Assembly (NCBI GenBank): GCA_035626595.1
Contig: DASPNJ010000080.1
Location: 106,224 to 170,223 of the forward strand
Length of the DNA stretch: 64,000 nucleotides
Direction: 5' to 3'
DNA from: JAQGMV01 sp035626595
GTDB lineage: Bacteria; Pseudomonadota; Gammaproteobacteria; Burkholderiales; SG8-41
Made by a program: the position numbers and the translations under genes. Positions 8,792-17,707 of the stretch are shown here, in pieces; positions within the stretch are counted from its first letter, which is position 1, and the number at the start of each line of letters is the position of its first letter. Under the pieces are notes generated by a model. That model was not told the DNA's origin. It ran no database searches and saw nothing but the letters and a program-made list of their open reading frames with translations.

Positions 8792-10406
8792 GCTCTTGCT
8801 CCTTCGATTCTTCTGCCAGACCAAAATCGATCAGCGCCTGCGCGCGCAACTTGTTCTTCTGCACCTTGGCGCTGCCGGTCATGCCGATGTTTTCGAACGT
8901 GTCCACGATCTTCACGAAGCGGGGCACGCGGAAGTTCGCCATGCGCGGCTTGCTCCACTCGATGATCTCGGCGGGCGAGGCGCTTTGGCCGTCTTTCAGG
9001 ATCACGTAGGCCGCGGGCACTTCCTGAAGCCGCGCATCCGGCACGCCGATCACCTGGGCCTGCTTCACCTTCGGGTGGCGGTGCAGGACGTCTTCGACTT
9101 CCGCCGGCGCGACGTTCTCGCCGCCGACCCTGAAAACGTCCTTCGAACGCGTGACGAACCTGAGCCGTCCGTCGTCGTCCATGATCCCGAGGTCGCCGGT
9201 GTGGAGCCAGCCCTCCGCATCGATCGCCTTCGCCGTCTGCTCCGGCATCTTGTAGTAGCCCTGCATGATGCTCCAGCCGCGCACGAGGATCTCGCCCGCG
9301 GCCCCGCACGGCACGTCGCGCCCGGTGTCGGCATCGCAGATCCGCACGTCGAGCGCTTCGAGCACATGGCCCCAGCCGGTCACGCGCTTCTCCAGATCAT
9401 CGTCGTGCCACGACATCGAGACGTTCGGCGAGGCTTCGGACAGACCGTACGCGTGACAGAGTCCCGTCATACCCATCTCCGAGACGGTTCTGCGGGAGAC
9501 TTCCGCGCCGGCGGACGCCCAGCCGCCGCGCAAGCTGAGCGGATGCTCGGCGAAGCGCGGATGGTTGACCATCATCAGGAACATCGTGTCGTTGCCCGAG
9601 GTGTGCGTGCAGCGCTCGCGCGACATGACGCGCAGCGCTTCCTCCGGATCGAACGAGGGCGAGGACAGCAGGCACGCGCCGACCGCCAGCGCCGCGAGCA
9701 GCGACAGGGTCGTGCCGGCGACGTGGTAGAACGGCCGTGCGCTGTAGTAGCGGTCGGCGCGTCTGAGGTCGAAGCGCTCCGCGACATACGCTGCGTTCCG
9801 AAGCATGTTGTCGTGCGTGAGCATCACGCCTTTGGGATACGAGGTCGTTCCCGACGTGAACTGCATGAGCAGCACGTCCCCCGGGATCACTTCGTCGAAA
9901 TCGGGTTCGTCCCACGTCGCACCGAGCGCCAGCATCTCTTTGACGGAGAGCGCCGCGTGCGGGATCTCGTCGCCGGCGACGATGACATTGGCGAGCTTCG
10001 GAAACGCCGGATCCGGCAGCGCCGTATCGATGGCAGGACAGATCTCCCGCAGCATCGCGATGAAGTCGATCTTGAGAAAACGATCGGCGACGAAGAGCAG
10101 CTTCACGTCCGCCTGCTTCAGGCAGTAGGCCATCTCGTCCGGCTTGAAGCGCGTATTGACCGGAACCGTGACGGCGCCGAGGGTCGCGGCCGCGTAGAAG
10201 AAAACGACCCACTCGAGCGTGTTGCCCATGCACACGGCGACGTGATCGCCGCGCTTTATACCCAGCGCGCGAAGACCCCCGGCCATTTCGGTGACGTGCG
10301 CCTGCAGCTCCGCGTATGTCAGGCGGCCGCCGCCGATGACCAGCGCCTCCTCGTCCGGAAACAGCCCGGCGCTGCGGGTCAGCACGTCGCCCAGCGTTTG
10401 CGCCAT
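8775..10406 (-). CDS. AMP-forming acyl-CoA synthetase (class I adenylating enzyme)
   Basis: 543 residues from MAQTLGDVLTRSAGLF. It activates a carboxylic acid through an acyl-adenylate and transfers it to CoA. The phosphate loop is FTSGTTSYPKGVMLTH. The motifs HAYGLSEASPN and GWLHTGDLG, the hinge RSKDVFRVGGENVAP, and the C-terminal lysine region GSAKVQKNKLRAQ are all present. A longer frame extends upstream but there encodes the palindromic repeat at 10438-10463, so the start near 10406 is preferred; no strong ribosome site is visible. The substrate is not predictable. Confidence 0.9.
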   Translation of the reverse strand: MAQTLGDVLTRSAGLFPDEEALVIGGGRLTYAELQAHVTEMAGGLRALGIKRGDHVAVCMGNTLEWVVFFYAAATLGAVTVPVNTRFKPDEMAYCLKQADVKLLFVADRFLKIDFIAMLREICPAIDTALPDPAFPKLANVIVAGDEIPHAALSVKEMLALGATWDEPDFDEVIPGDVLLMQFTSGTTSYPKGVMLTHDNMLRNAAYVAERFDLRRADRYYSARPFYHVAGTTLSLLAALAVGACLLSSPSFDPEEALRVMSRERCTHTSGNDTMFLMMVNHPRFAEHPLSLRGGWASAGAEVSRRTVSEMGMTGLCHAYGLSEASPNVSMSWHDDDLEKRVTGWGHVLEALDVRICDADTGRDVPCGAAGEILVRGWSIMQGYYKMPEQTAKAIDAEGWLHTGDLGIMDDDGRLRFVTRSKDVFRVGGENVAPAEVEDVLHRHPKVKQAQVIGVPDARLQEVPAAYVILKDGQSASPAEIIEWSKPRMANFRVPRFVKIVDTFENIGMTGSAKVQKNKLRAQALIDFGLAEESKEQEHAKLG

Positions 10407-10437
10407 CCATTGCACGCTGCTACGCCGAGCGCGTGCT

Positions 10438-10463
10438 TCATTCCCGCGCAGGCGGGAATCCAG
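10438..10463. repeat. Interspersed palindrome, ATTCCCGCG family
   Basis: One arm of the ATTCCCGCG-aggCGGGAAT palindrome, in the 74-base gap between the Bug receptor and the acyl-CoA synthetase of one operon. Related copies are at 19574, 41391, 57575 and 59423. Confidence 0.85.
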
Positions 10464-10480
10464 AAAAGCTTCCCCTGCCA

Positions 10481-11437
10481 TCAGTCGGTCTTCATCTTCG
10501 CGACCTTGACGAGGTTCGCCCACTTCTCGATCTCGGATTTAACGAACGCGCTGAACTCCTCGGGCGTGTTGCCCACCGGTTCCGCACCCTGGCTCGACAG
10601 CGTGCGTACGACGTCGGGCAGCCGCAGCGCTTTCGCAGCTTCGGTGTGGAGGCGTGCGATCACCGCTTTCGGTGTCGCCGCCGGCGCGAAGAGCCCGTAC
10701 CAGCCGCTCGCGTTGTAGCCCGGGAGCGTTTCGGCGATCGTCGGCAGCTCCGGCAGCAACCGCGAGCGCTTCGAGCCGGTGACTGCCAGCGCCTTCACCT
10801 TGCCCGCCTTGACGTGCGGCGTGACGACGAGGCTGTTCTCGTAGCTCATGTCCACTTCGCCGGAGATGAGCGCGGTGAGCGCCGGGGCGCCGCCCTTGAA
10901 CGGCACGTGCACGATATCCACTTTGCCCATCAGCTTGAGTAGCTCGCCCGCGAGATGCGTCACCGTGCCGTTGCCCGACGACGCGTAGTTGAGCCGCCCC
11001 GGTTTCGAGCGCGCGATCGCGAGGAGCTCCTTCACGGTTTTCGCCGGCACCGTCGGATGCACGACCAGCAGGTTCGTCACGGTGACGGCCTGCGTGATGG
11101 GCGCGAAGTCGCGCAGCGTGTCGTAGCCGCGGTTCGGGTGAAGGCTCATCGATACGGCGATGCCCCCGATGGTGCCCATGAGCAGCGTGTATCCGTCAGG
11201 CGGCGATTTCGCGACCTGCTCGGTTGCGATCACGCCGCCTGCGCCGGCGCGATTGTCCACGACCACGGCCTGTCCGAGCGCCTCGGTGAGCTTCGGCGCG
11301 AGCGTGCGCGAAACGATGTCGGTCGGACCGCCCGCTGGAAAGCCGACGACGAGACGAATGGGCTTCGCGGGATAGGTTTGCGCGTGAGCCGCCGAAGCGA
11401 CAACGACTGCGGCGACGGTTACTGCGATGATCCTCAT
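10481..11437 (-). CDS. Bug family periplasmic substrate-binding protein
   Basis: 318 residues with a signal peptide (MRIIAVTVAAVVVASAAHA) and the Bug/TctC signature YPAKPIRLVVGFPAGGPTD. Further family motifs are VVDNRAGAGGVIATE and VHVPFKGGAPALTALISG. These receptors capture small carboxylates for tripartite tricarboxylate transporters or act as sensors. No TctA or TctB gene is nearby, so it may work with distant membrane subunits. Its start overlaps the stop of the ligase gene by ATGA. Confidence 0.92.
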   Translation of the reverse strand: MRIIAVTVAAVVVASAAHAQTYPAKPIRLVVGFPAGGPTDIVSRTLAPKLTEALGQAVVVDNRAGAGGVIATEQVAKSPPDGYTLLMGTIGGIAVSMSLHPNRGYDTLRDFAPITQAVTVTNLLVVHPTVPAKTVKELLAIARSKPGRLNYASSGNGTVTHLAGELLKLMGKVDIVHVPFKGGAPALTALISGEVDMSYENSLVVTPHVKAGKVKALAVTGSKRSRLLPELPTIAETLPGYNASGWYGLFAPAATPKAVIARLHTEAAKALRLPDVVRTLSSQGAEPVGNTPEEFSAFVKSEIEKWANLVKVAKMKTD

Positions 11438-13557
11438 TTCGCTTCCTTGCGTACCACGAGCGCGTCCGCGGCGAGCACGCCCTGGCCCACCGGCCGGACG
11501 AAGAGCGGATTCACGTCGATTTCAGCGATGCGCTCGGCGTGATCCGAGATGAGCAGCGACACGCGCGACAACGTGTCCGCCAGTGCGTCGGTATCCAGCG
11601 CCGGCTGGCCGCGATAGCCCCTGAGCAGTGCGGCACCCTTGATCTCGCCGATCATCTCCCTGGCCGTTTCGACGTCGAACGGCGCAAAGCGATGCGTTAC
11701 GTCCTTCAGGAGCTCGGTGTAGATCCCGCCCAGACCGAACGCGACGACCGGACCGAAAAAGCGATCGTTGACCGCGCCGACGATCACTTCGAGCCCGCTC
11801 GCCATCTGCTGCACGAGCACGCCGTCGATTCGCGCGTCCGTGCGATAACCCCGTGCCGCCGCCAGAACTTCGCGCGTCGCGCGCTTTAGACCTTCGAGGT
11901 CGGCGATGCCCAGCCGGACCACGCCGGCCTCGGTCTTGTGCGGGATATCCGCCGACTCGACCTTGACCGCCAGCGGAAAGGTTAAAGGCGAAGCGACGAG
12001 GCTTTCGATGGCATCCGGGCGCAACAGCGCCTCTTCGACGACGGGCACGCCGTACGCGCGCAGCAGTGCCTTGGAGCGGTGCTCGCCCAGCGTCCCCGCG
12101 CCTTGCGGCAGGTCGAGCTTCTGCGGCGCAATCGCACGCGATGCGGCTCGCTTGCGGTTCGCCGCGTGACGCTCACGCGCGCGGGCGTAGGTGTTCAAGG
12201 CGGCGAGTGCGTGCGCCGTGCGTCCGGGCGCCATGATGACCGGAACGTGATTCTTCTCGAGCAGCTCGACCACGTCCGCATTGTCGTCGGGCGAAGTCGG
12301 CCAGTTGACGAGCACCGGCTTGTCCACTGCTTCGAGCATTTCGACGAAGTTCGCGGCCCAGACCTTCGCGGCGGCGCCGCGCGGGGAGCGCGCGATGACC
12401 GAATCGATGTTCGGATCCGCGATCACCGCCGAGAGCAGGCGGTTGTACGAGGCGTAGTTGTCGTTGTATCCCTGAGGCGTGGCATCGACGGGGTTTGCGA
12501 CCGTCGCGAACGGGGCCACGAACTCGCGCAGGGTCTTCACCGTGGAATCGTCCAGCGGCGGCAGCGTCAGACCCTCCTCGGTGCAGCGGTCGGCGAGCAG
12601 GACGCCGGCGCCGCCGGAAAGCGTGGCGATGGCGACGCGATTGCCCTTCGGCAGCTTGCGCCCGCCGAACGCCTTGCAGATGTCGACGAGATCGTCGATA
12701 TCGCGCACTTCGATGAAGCCGCCCAGTCGGAATGCGGCGCGATAGAGCTCGTAACCGGCCGTGAGACGCGCGGTGTGCGACGCCGCCGCTTGCCGCCCCG
12801 CGTCGGTATTGCCGACTTTCCAGACCAGGATCGGCTTGCCGAGCTCCATCGCACGCTCGCCGATCGCCGTCAATCGCCGGCCGTCGCTGATGCCTTCCAG
12901 GAAGGTGACGACCACCTCGACGTCGGGTAGCTCGAGCACTGCCTCGAGCCAGTCGAGCGCCGTGAGATCGGTCTCGTTGCCCGTCGAGATCGCGTAGCTC
13001 ATGCCGACGCCGTAGTACGCCGCGATGGCAAGCACGGCGAAGCCGAATCCGCCCGATTGTGTGACCATCGCGATCGGTCCGGGCCTGAGCGTCTTCAGCG
13101 CGAGCGTGCCGCCGAAGCCGTTCCTGAGACCGGCGTTCAGATTGAGCATGCCGAGGCAGTTCGGCCCGTTCACGCGCACGCCGCTCGTGCGGATGGCTTG
13201 TTCGAGCTGGGCCTGCGGCTGCGCGCCTTTCTCTCCGATCTCATGGAAGCCGGCCGACAGCACCAGCGCGTACGGAATACCGGCGCGGCCGCATTCCTCG
13301 ATCACACCGGGCACGTGCGGCGCCGCCAAAGCCACGAGCGCGACGTCGCAAGGCTTCGGTACCGCGCTTACGCTCGAATAGCAGGGCAGACCTTTGATCT
13401 CATCGTATTTCGGATTGACCGGATAGACCTTGCCCGCGTAGCCGTACTCGGTCAGGAGCCGGATCGGCTGCCCGCCGATGCGCGTGAGGTCGTTCGATGC
13501 CCCGACGATCGCAATGCCGCGGGGGCTCAAGAAACGGGTGAGATCGGATTTCGGCAA
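11434..13557 (-). CDS. Acetate--CoA ligase (ADP-forming) family protein
   Basis: 707 residues from a TTG codon (MPKSDLTRFLSPRG), with GAGG about 9 bases upstream and the GST stop only 4 bases away. The domain order is a CoA-binding Rossmann fold (GIAIVGASND), ligase domains with the candidate phosphohistidine AAASHTARLTAGYE, and an ATP-grasp domain (from about 480: YGVPVVEEALL, VKVESADIPHKTEAGVV). The family makes acyl-CoA from acid, ATP and CoA with ADP release, or the reverse. It starts the CoA-handling part of the operon. Upstream ATG codons belong to a shadow frame across the GST gene. Confidence 0.88.
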   Translation of the reverse strand: MPKSDLTRFLSPRGIAIVGASNDLTRIGGQPIRLLTEYGYAGKVYPVNPKYDEIKGLPCYSSVSAVPKPCDVALVALAAPHVPGVIEECGRAGIPYALVLSAGFHEIGEKGAQPQAQLEQAIRTSGVRVNGPNCLGMLNLNAGLRNGFGGTLALKTLRPGPIAMVTQSGGFGFAVLAIAAYYGVGMSYAISTGNETDLTALDWLEAVLELPDVEVVVTFLEGISDGRRLTAIGERAMELGKPILVWKVGNTDAGRQAAASHTARLTAGYELYRAAFRLGGFIEVRDIDDLVDICKAFGGRKLPKGNRVAIATLSGGAGVLLADRCTEEGLTLPPLDDSTVKTLREFVAPFATVANPVDATPQGYNDNYASYNRLLSAVIADPNIDSVIARSPRGAAAKVWAANFVEMLEAVDKPVLVNWPTSPDDNADVVELLEKNHVPVIMAPGRTAHALAALNTYARARERHAANRKRAASRAIAPQKLDLPQGAGTLGEHRSKALLRAYGVPVVEEALLRPDAIESLVASPLTFPLAVKVESADIPHKTEAGVVRLGIADLEGLKRATREVLAAARGYRTDARIDGVLVQQMASGLEVIVGAVNDRFFGPVVAFGLGGIYTELLKDVTHRFAPFDVETAREMIGEIKGAALLRGYRGQPALDTDALADTLSRVSLLISDHAERIAEIDVNPLFVRPVGQGVLAADALVVRKEAK

Positions 13558-13561
13558 TGCT

Positions 13562-14176
13562 TTATTCCTCGTAGGGCACGGTCGCCTGCATGGACGGCCG
13601 CGCGCTGAACGTCTCGAACCATCTCGCCGTTCGCGGCACGCGCGCGCGCCAATCGATGTCGACGAATCTGAAATCGAGATAGCCGAGCGCGACCGCAAGG
13701 CCGATGTCGCCGATGCCGACGTAGTCCGGATCCAGCGCCGGCGTCGCGTTCTCGATTGCATCCAGCGCGCTTGTGATCTTGCGCTCGTAGGCGAGGATCG
13801 TCGGCGAAGACTGCTGGGGGGACGGCTTGACGCGCTCGCTGCGCCACAGTACGCCGGTTTCCAGCATGCCGTCCGCGAGCGCGAGGCGTGTCAGCGCGAG
13901 CCAGCGCTCCGGTTTGTCCTGCGGAAACAAGCTCGAGTCGCCGAGCTCGGCATCGAAGTACTCGCAGATCACGTTCGAGTCGTAGAGCACGTCGCCCGCG
14001 TCGGTGACGAGCGCCGGTATCCGGCCAACCGGATTCACCCGCAGCACGTCGGGATTCACCTGCGTCATCGACACCAGCGCGTAGACCTTCTCGATGCGAT
14101 CGGCAATGCCGACCTCGTACGCGCACACCATCGCTTTGCGGACGAACGGGGAGCGCGGCGACCAGTAGAGTTTCAT
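13562..14176 (-). CDS. Glutathione S-transferase family protein
   Basis: 204 residues with a thioredoxin-like N-terminal domain MKLYWSPRSPFVRKAMV and the glutathione-binding NPVGRIPALVTDAGDVLYDSN. A helical C-terminal domain follows. The SPRSPFVRK start is typical of bacterial GSTs, where Ser may activate glutathione. In this operon it could cleave or isomerise a substrate intermediate, or detoxify. Its start overlaps the hydrolase stop by ATGA. Confidence 0.9.
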   Translation of the reverse strand: MKLYWSPRSPFVRKAMVCAYEVGIADRIEKVYALVSMTQVNPDVLRVNPVGRIPALVTDAGDVLYDSNVICEYFDAELGDSSLFPQDKPERWLALTRLALADGMLETGVLWRSERVKPSPQQSSPTILAYERKITSALDAIENATPALDPDYVGIGDIGLAVALGYLDFRFVDIDWRARVPRTARWFETFSARPSMQATVPYEE

Positions 14177-14985
14177 GGCGTTGGGAAGAGCTTGCGAACG
14201 AAATCGAGCAGGGCTTGCGCCACGGCCTCGGGTTGCTCGGGGAGCAGGGCGTGGCCTGCATTCGGAATACGAACGATCGATACGCGCTCGCCGAGATCGT
14301 CGCGGTAGCGCGATATCGCCTCGGACGGAATCATCACGTCGTTTTCCGGCTGCACGTCCAGGATCGGCACGTTGCCGGCCTGCCACCATTCGGCCTGCGG
14401 CGTGGCGTCGGTCGCGACCCGCTGCGCCTTCTTCGTCTCCGGGTGCCAGCCGGTGAGCCAGACGCTGGCGTCGCTCGCCGGCGCGAAGAACGCGTGGCGC
14501 AGGGCCGCGAGACGCGCTTCCCGGGGCAACGAAAGATCGCTGCTTGTCATGATCGATTCGCGCACGTCCGCCGGCACCGGCCATACGTGCGTCGCCCCCA
14601 GCAGCGCGACGCCGCGCACGAGATCCGGGCGGTCGGTCGCGGTGGTGCGTGCCACGAAGTTGCCGAACGCGTGTCCGCCGATCAGCGCGGGACCGCCGCT
14701 TTCGTGCTCGATCACCGCGGCCACGTCGCGCGCGAAATCATGCAGCGTGATGGCGCTCAGGGGACCGGTGCTCGCGCCGATGCCGCGCGGCTCCGGCGTC
14801 ACGACGCGGCACGATCCAGCGAGGCGCGGGCGAACGGCATCGAAGTCGGCGGCGCCGCGCCCGAGCGAAGGCAGCAGGATCACGAGCGGGCCGCCGCCTT
14901 GCGCGAAGTACTCGATACGCGCCGGGCCGGCATCGATGATGCGGCGCTCCAGCGGCGAGTTTGAACCGGCCATGGCGCGATTCAT
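14173..14985 (-). CDS. Alpha/beta hydrolase-fold protein with Ala at the nucleophile position
   Basis: 270 residues of alpha/beta hydrolase fold: VILLPSLGRGAADFD (oxyanion region), RGIGASTG, the nucleophile elbow LIGGHAFGNFVA, and a C-terminal NAGHALLPEQPEAVA with the catalytic His. The elbow reads G-H-A-F-G, so the usual Ser is Ala; the codon is GCG. Either a non-hydrolytic function or loss of activity follows. It is the first gene of the operon that runs to 7263. Confidence 0.85.
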   Translation of the reverse strand: MNRAMAGSNSPLERRIIDAGPARIEYFAQGGGPLVILLPSLGRGAADFDAVRPRLAGSCRVVTPEPRGIGASTGPLSAITLHDFARDVAAVIEHESGGPALIGGHAFGNFVARTTATDRPDLVRGVALLGATHVWPVPADVRESIMTSSDLSLPREARLAALRHAFFAPASDASVWLTGWHPETKKAQRVATDATPQAEWWQAGNVPILDVQPENDVMIPSEAISRYRDDLGERVSIVRIPNAGHALLPEQPEAVAQALLDFVRKLFPTP

Positions 14986-15047
14986 GAGTTCTCGTAATCG
15001 ATCGGCACGAGCTCGCTCGGACGTTCGGAACAGGGGAGGAGATGCGG

Positions 15048-15070
15048 CGCGCCGGCTCCAGGCCGGCGCG
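15048..15070. other. GC-rich hairpin after the methyltransferase gene
   Basis: A perfect 9-bp stem CGCGCCGGC / GCCGGCGCG with loop TCCAG lies 24 bases past the methyltransferase stop. There is no T-run on either strand, so it may help termination but is not a canonical terminator. Confidence 0.45.
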
Positions 15071-15094
15071 GCAATTGTAAAACGAACGCGGGTG

Positions 15095-16414
15095 CTACGC
15101 GGGCTTGCGGAAGATCAGGATGCGGTTCGTGTTGGTGCCGAGGCGGTTGTTGCTGATCCCCCAGATGTTCGCCGTCTTGGTGAACTGCTGCGCGTTGATG
15201 AGGACGGCCTCGCAATCGAACCCGGTCTCGATGCCGATGGGCGCGACGATCTCTTCGAGCCGCACCTCCCCGCGCCGCACTTCGCCGACTTCGAAAGCGA
15301 CCCAGCCGCCGGGGCGCGTGATCCGCTGCAGCTCAGAGAACACCGCCTTCATCGCGATCGCCCATTCGGCGACGCTGCGCATGATCGTCATGCGCCGGCC
15401 GATTTCGTCGGCGTCGAGACCGTTGAACCAGCAGCGCAGCCAGTTATCCTTGGCGTATTGCACGACGTCGAGAAACGGCGGCGAGGTGACGGTGAGCTGA
15501 ATGCTGTCTGAGGCAATGGCCCGCGTTGCGTCCGCCGAAGCCTCGAGAAACTTCGCGTGTCGCGCGGCGCGGCGCAGCCGCTCGCGGTCGGCGTCGGTGA
15601 GACCGCTTTGCAGTTGCACCGATTTTCTCAGGATCAGCTCGCGCACGTTGCGGTACGGCGGCTTTTGCTCTAGACGGCGGTTAATTTTGATCTGGCCTTC
15701 CGCCGTCACCGCCTGGTTGGGCGGCAGCGTGTACACCGAAAAAAAGCCCGGCGAGTGCCCGGTCAGGCGGTTCGTCGCGACCATGCGGATCCAGCGGTCG
15801 ATCGCGTCCTCGCTGCGCGAGCGCCGCCGCGCGTTGAGATAGGCGCGCAGGTTGAGCAGCTCGCGCTCGGTCTCGGCGTGATAGAACATCGAGAGATCGA
15901 GGGCGGGTTTGGCTTTCGTCGAGAAATTGATCGCGTTCAGACGCGCGTCGACCTCGCTCACGTGCGGCACTTCGAGGCGAGGCCGCGCGAAGATCGAAGA
16001 GAGCGGGTTGATGTCGTTCGCCACCACGCGCCGCCCGCGCAGCGCGGCTTCGACCGCGGTCGTGCCACGGCCGCTGAACGGGTCGTAAATCGCGTCGCCG
16101 TCGTCGCTCAGCCGCTCGATGAAATAGGCGGGAAGCTGTGGCTTGAAGCACGCGCGATAGGAGACTTCGTGTATCGAAGACGCCTGGCGCTGCCGGCTCG
16201 TCCACAGCTCCTCCTCGTAGACCGGCACGTTCGGCGTGCTCTCGAGGAACACGCCTTTGGGCTCCTCCGGTGCGCGAACACGCCGCGCTCTACTCTCGAT
16301 GACGGCCGCGGCACGGCGCGAGATCTGCAGCATCCGGTTCCCCTGGTGAATGGATCCGGGACGATCGTACGCGCCTTTATCGAAAAGTACAATAGGTCCG
16401 AGGCGTTCAGCCAT
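15095..16414 (-). CDS. Solitary DNA methyltransferase (N4-C or N6-A type)
   Basis: 439 residues. The AdoMet motif DPFSGRGTTAVEAAL (about residue 110) comes before the catalytic motif TSPPFLDVVQYAKD (about residue 310), separated by some 190 residues that may recognise the target. This order resembles the alpha class. TSPP fits amino-methylation of cytosine or adenine in DNA. No restriction enzyme lies beside it, so it is probably an orphan methylase. An in-frame ATG at MLQISRRAAA is an alternative start. Confidence 0.86.
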   Translation of the reverse strand: MAERLGPIVLFDKGAYDRPGSIHQGNRMLQISRRAAAVIESRARRVRAPEEPKGVFLESTPNVPVYEEELWTSRQRQASSIHEVSYRACFKPQLPAYFIERLSDDGDAIYDPFSGRGTTAVEAALRGRRVVANDINPLSSIFARPRLEVPHVSEVDARLNAINFSTKAKPALDLSMFYHAETERELLNLRAYLNARRRSRSEDAIDRWIRMVATNRLTGHSPGFFSVYTLPPNQAVTAEGQIKINRRLEQKPPYRNVRELILRKSVQLQSGLTDADRERLRRAARHAKFLEASADATRAIASDSIQLTVTSPPFLDVVQYAKDNWLRCWFNGLDADEIGRRMTIMRSVAEWAIAMKAVFSELQRITRPGGWVAFEVGEVRRGEVRLEEIVAPIGIETGFDCEAVLINAQQFTKTANIWGISNNRLGTNTNRILIFRKPA

Positions 16415-16462
16415 GTGAGTACTATGCGTTCGCCGTTCGCTGCATCACGCCGCGAATCCGCG

Positions 16463-17701
16463 TCAGCTCGATGAGAGCCTGTCGTCGATCAGCTCGATCC
16501 AGTGGCGGATGCGGTGCTCGGTCGCGCTCTGGAGGTGCGCCTGGCAGCCGATGTTGGCCGTGACGATCTCGTCCGGCGCGTGCGCGGTGAGCGCTTCGAT
16601 CTTGTCGTCGCGCAGGCGCCGGGCGAGCTCGGGCTGAAGGAGCGAGTACGTGCCGGCGGAGCCGCAGCAGAGGTGCGCGTCACGCACCGGCAGCACCTCG
16701 TAGCCGACGGAGACGAGCAGGGCTTCGATCTCGCCGCGCATCCGCAGTCCGTGCTGCAGCGTGCACGGCGCGTGAAACGCGATACGCCGGTGCGCGGGTG
16801 GCGTGCCGGACACCAGCAATCGGAGCTTCTCCGCCTCGCCCAAGAGGACTTCGCCGATGTCCTTCGCCAGCGCCGCGACACGCTGCGCTTTGCTCGCATA
16901 AGCGCGATCGTGCGCGAGCTGATACCCGTAGTCCTTGACCATGACGCCGCAGCCCGTCGCGGTGATCACGATCGCTTCGGCGCCGCCCTCGATATGAGGC
17001 CACCAGGCGTCAATGTTCCGCCGCATGTAATCGCGTGCTTCGTCCTGCGCGTCCAAGTGAAAGGACACGGCACCGCAGCACCCGGCTTCGGGCGCAGCGT
17101 TGAGCGCAATGCCGAGCCGGTCGAGCACGCGCGCTGCCGCGGCATTCGTCGCGGGCGCGAGCGCCGGCTGCGCGCAGCCGGCGAGCACGAGCATCTGTCG
17201 CGCGTGAGCGGCGCGCGGCACCGGGCCTGGCGGCGCCACGCGCGCCGGCACCTTGTTCTTGAGCGAACGCGGCAGGACCGGCCGTGCGAGCTGCCCCATT
17301 CTCAGCAGCGCGCCGAACAGCGCGGGGTGGGGGATCACCTTGCGCAGCGCCAGCCGCTGGAGCGCGGCCGCGGGCGAGCGCTTCACGCGCGCTGCGACGA
17401 CCTCGCGTCCGATATCCAGAAGCCGCGAATAATGCACGCCGGACGGGCAGGTCGACTCGCACGCGCGGCATGTCAGGCAACGGTCGAGATGAAGCTGCGT
17501 TTTTCCGGTGACGGGTTTGCCTTCGAGCGTCTGCTTGATGAGATAGATGCGCCCGCGCGGGCTGTCGAGCTCGTCGCCGAGCAGCTGGTACGTGGGGCAG
17601 GTCGCGGTGCAGAAGCCGCAATGGACGCAGTTCCGGAGGATCGCGTCGGCTTCGCGGCCTTCAGGCGTGTCTCGAATGAAATCGGCGAGTGAGGTTTGCA
17701 A
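16463..17701 (-). CDS. glcF: Glycolate oxidase iron-sulfur subunit GlcF
   Basis: 412 residues. Two 4Fe-4S ferredoxin motifs lie at the N-terminus (CVHCGFCTATCP and CLTCRACESTCP). Two CCG domains follow (CCGAVSFHL and CCGSAGTYSL), as in the GlcF/heterodisulfide-reductase family. With GlcD and GlcE it oxidises glycolate to glyoxylate and passes electrons to the membrane. It starts 6 bases after the dehalogenase gene stops, so the two are co-transcribed. Confidence 0.94.
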   Translation of the reverse strand: MQTSLADFIRDTPEGREADAILRNCVHCGFCTATCPTYQLLGDELDSPRGRIYLIKQTLEGKPVTGKTQLHLDRCLTCRACESTCPSGVHYSRLLDIGREVVAARVKRSPAAALQRLALRKVIPHPALFGALLRMGQLARPVLPRSLKNKVPARVAPPGPVPRAAHARQMLVLAGCAQPALAPATNAAAARVLDRLGIALNAAPEAGCCGAVSFHLDAQDEARDYMRRNIDAWWPHIEGGAEAIVITATGCGVMVKDYGYQLAHDRAYASKAQRVAALAKDIGEVLLGEAEKLRLLVSGTPPAHRRIAFHAPCTLQHGLRMRGEIEALLVSVGYEVLPVRDAHLCCGSAGTYSLLQPELARRLRDDKIEALTAHAPDEIVTANIGCQAHLQSATEHRIRHWIELIDDRLSSS

Positions 17702-17707
17702 GTCGGA

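Noticed and set aside
10407..10523. N-terminal extension of the acyl-CoA synthetase
   Set aside because: It would translate the interspersed palindrome (LDSRLRGNEA) and overlap the Bug receptor gene.
14986..15094. Small gene in the gap between hydrolase and methyltransferase
   Set aside because: The only frame there overlaps the methyltransferase end and reads as low-complexity shadow; the gap mainly holds a GC hairpin.
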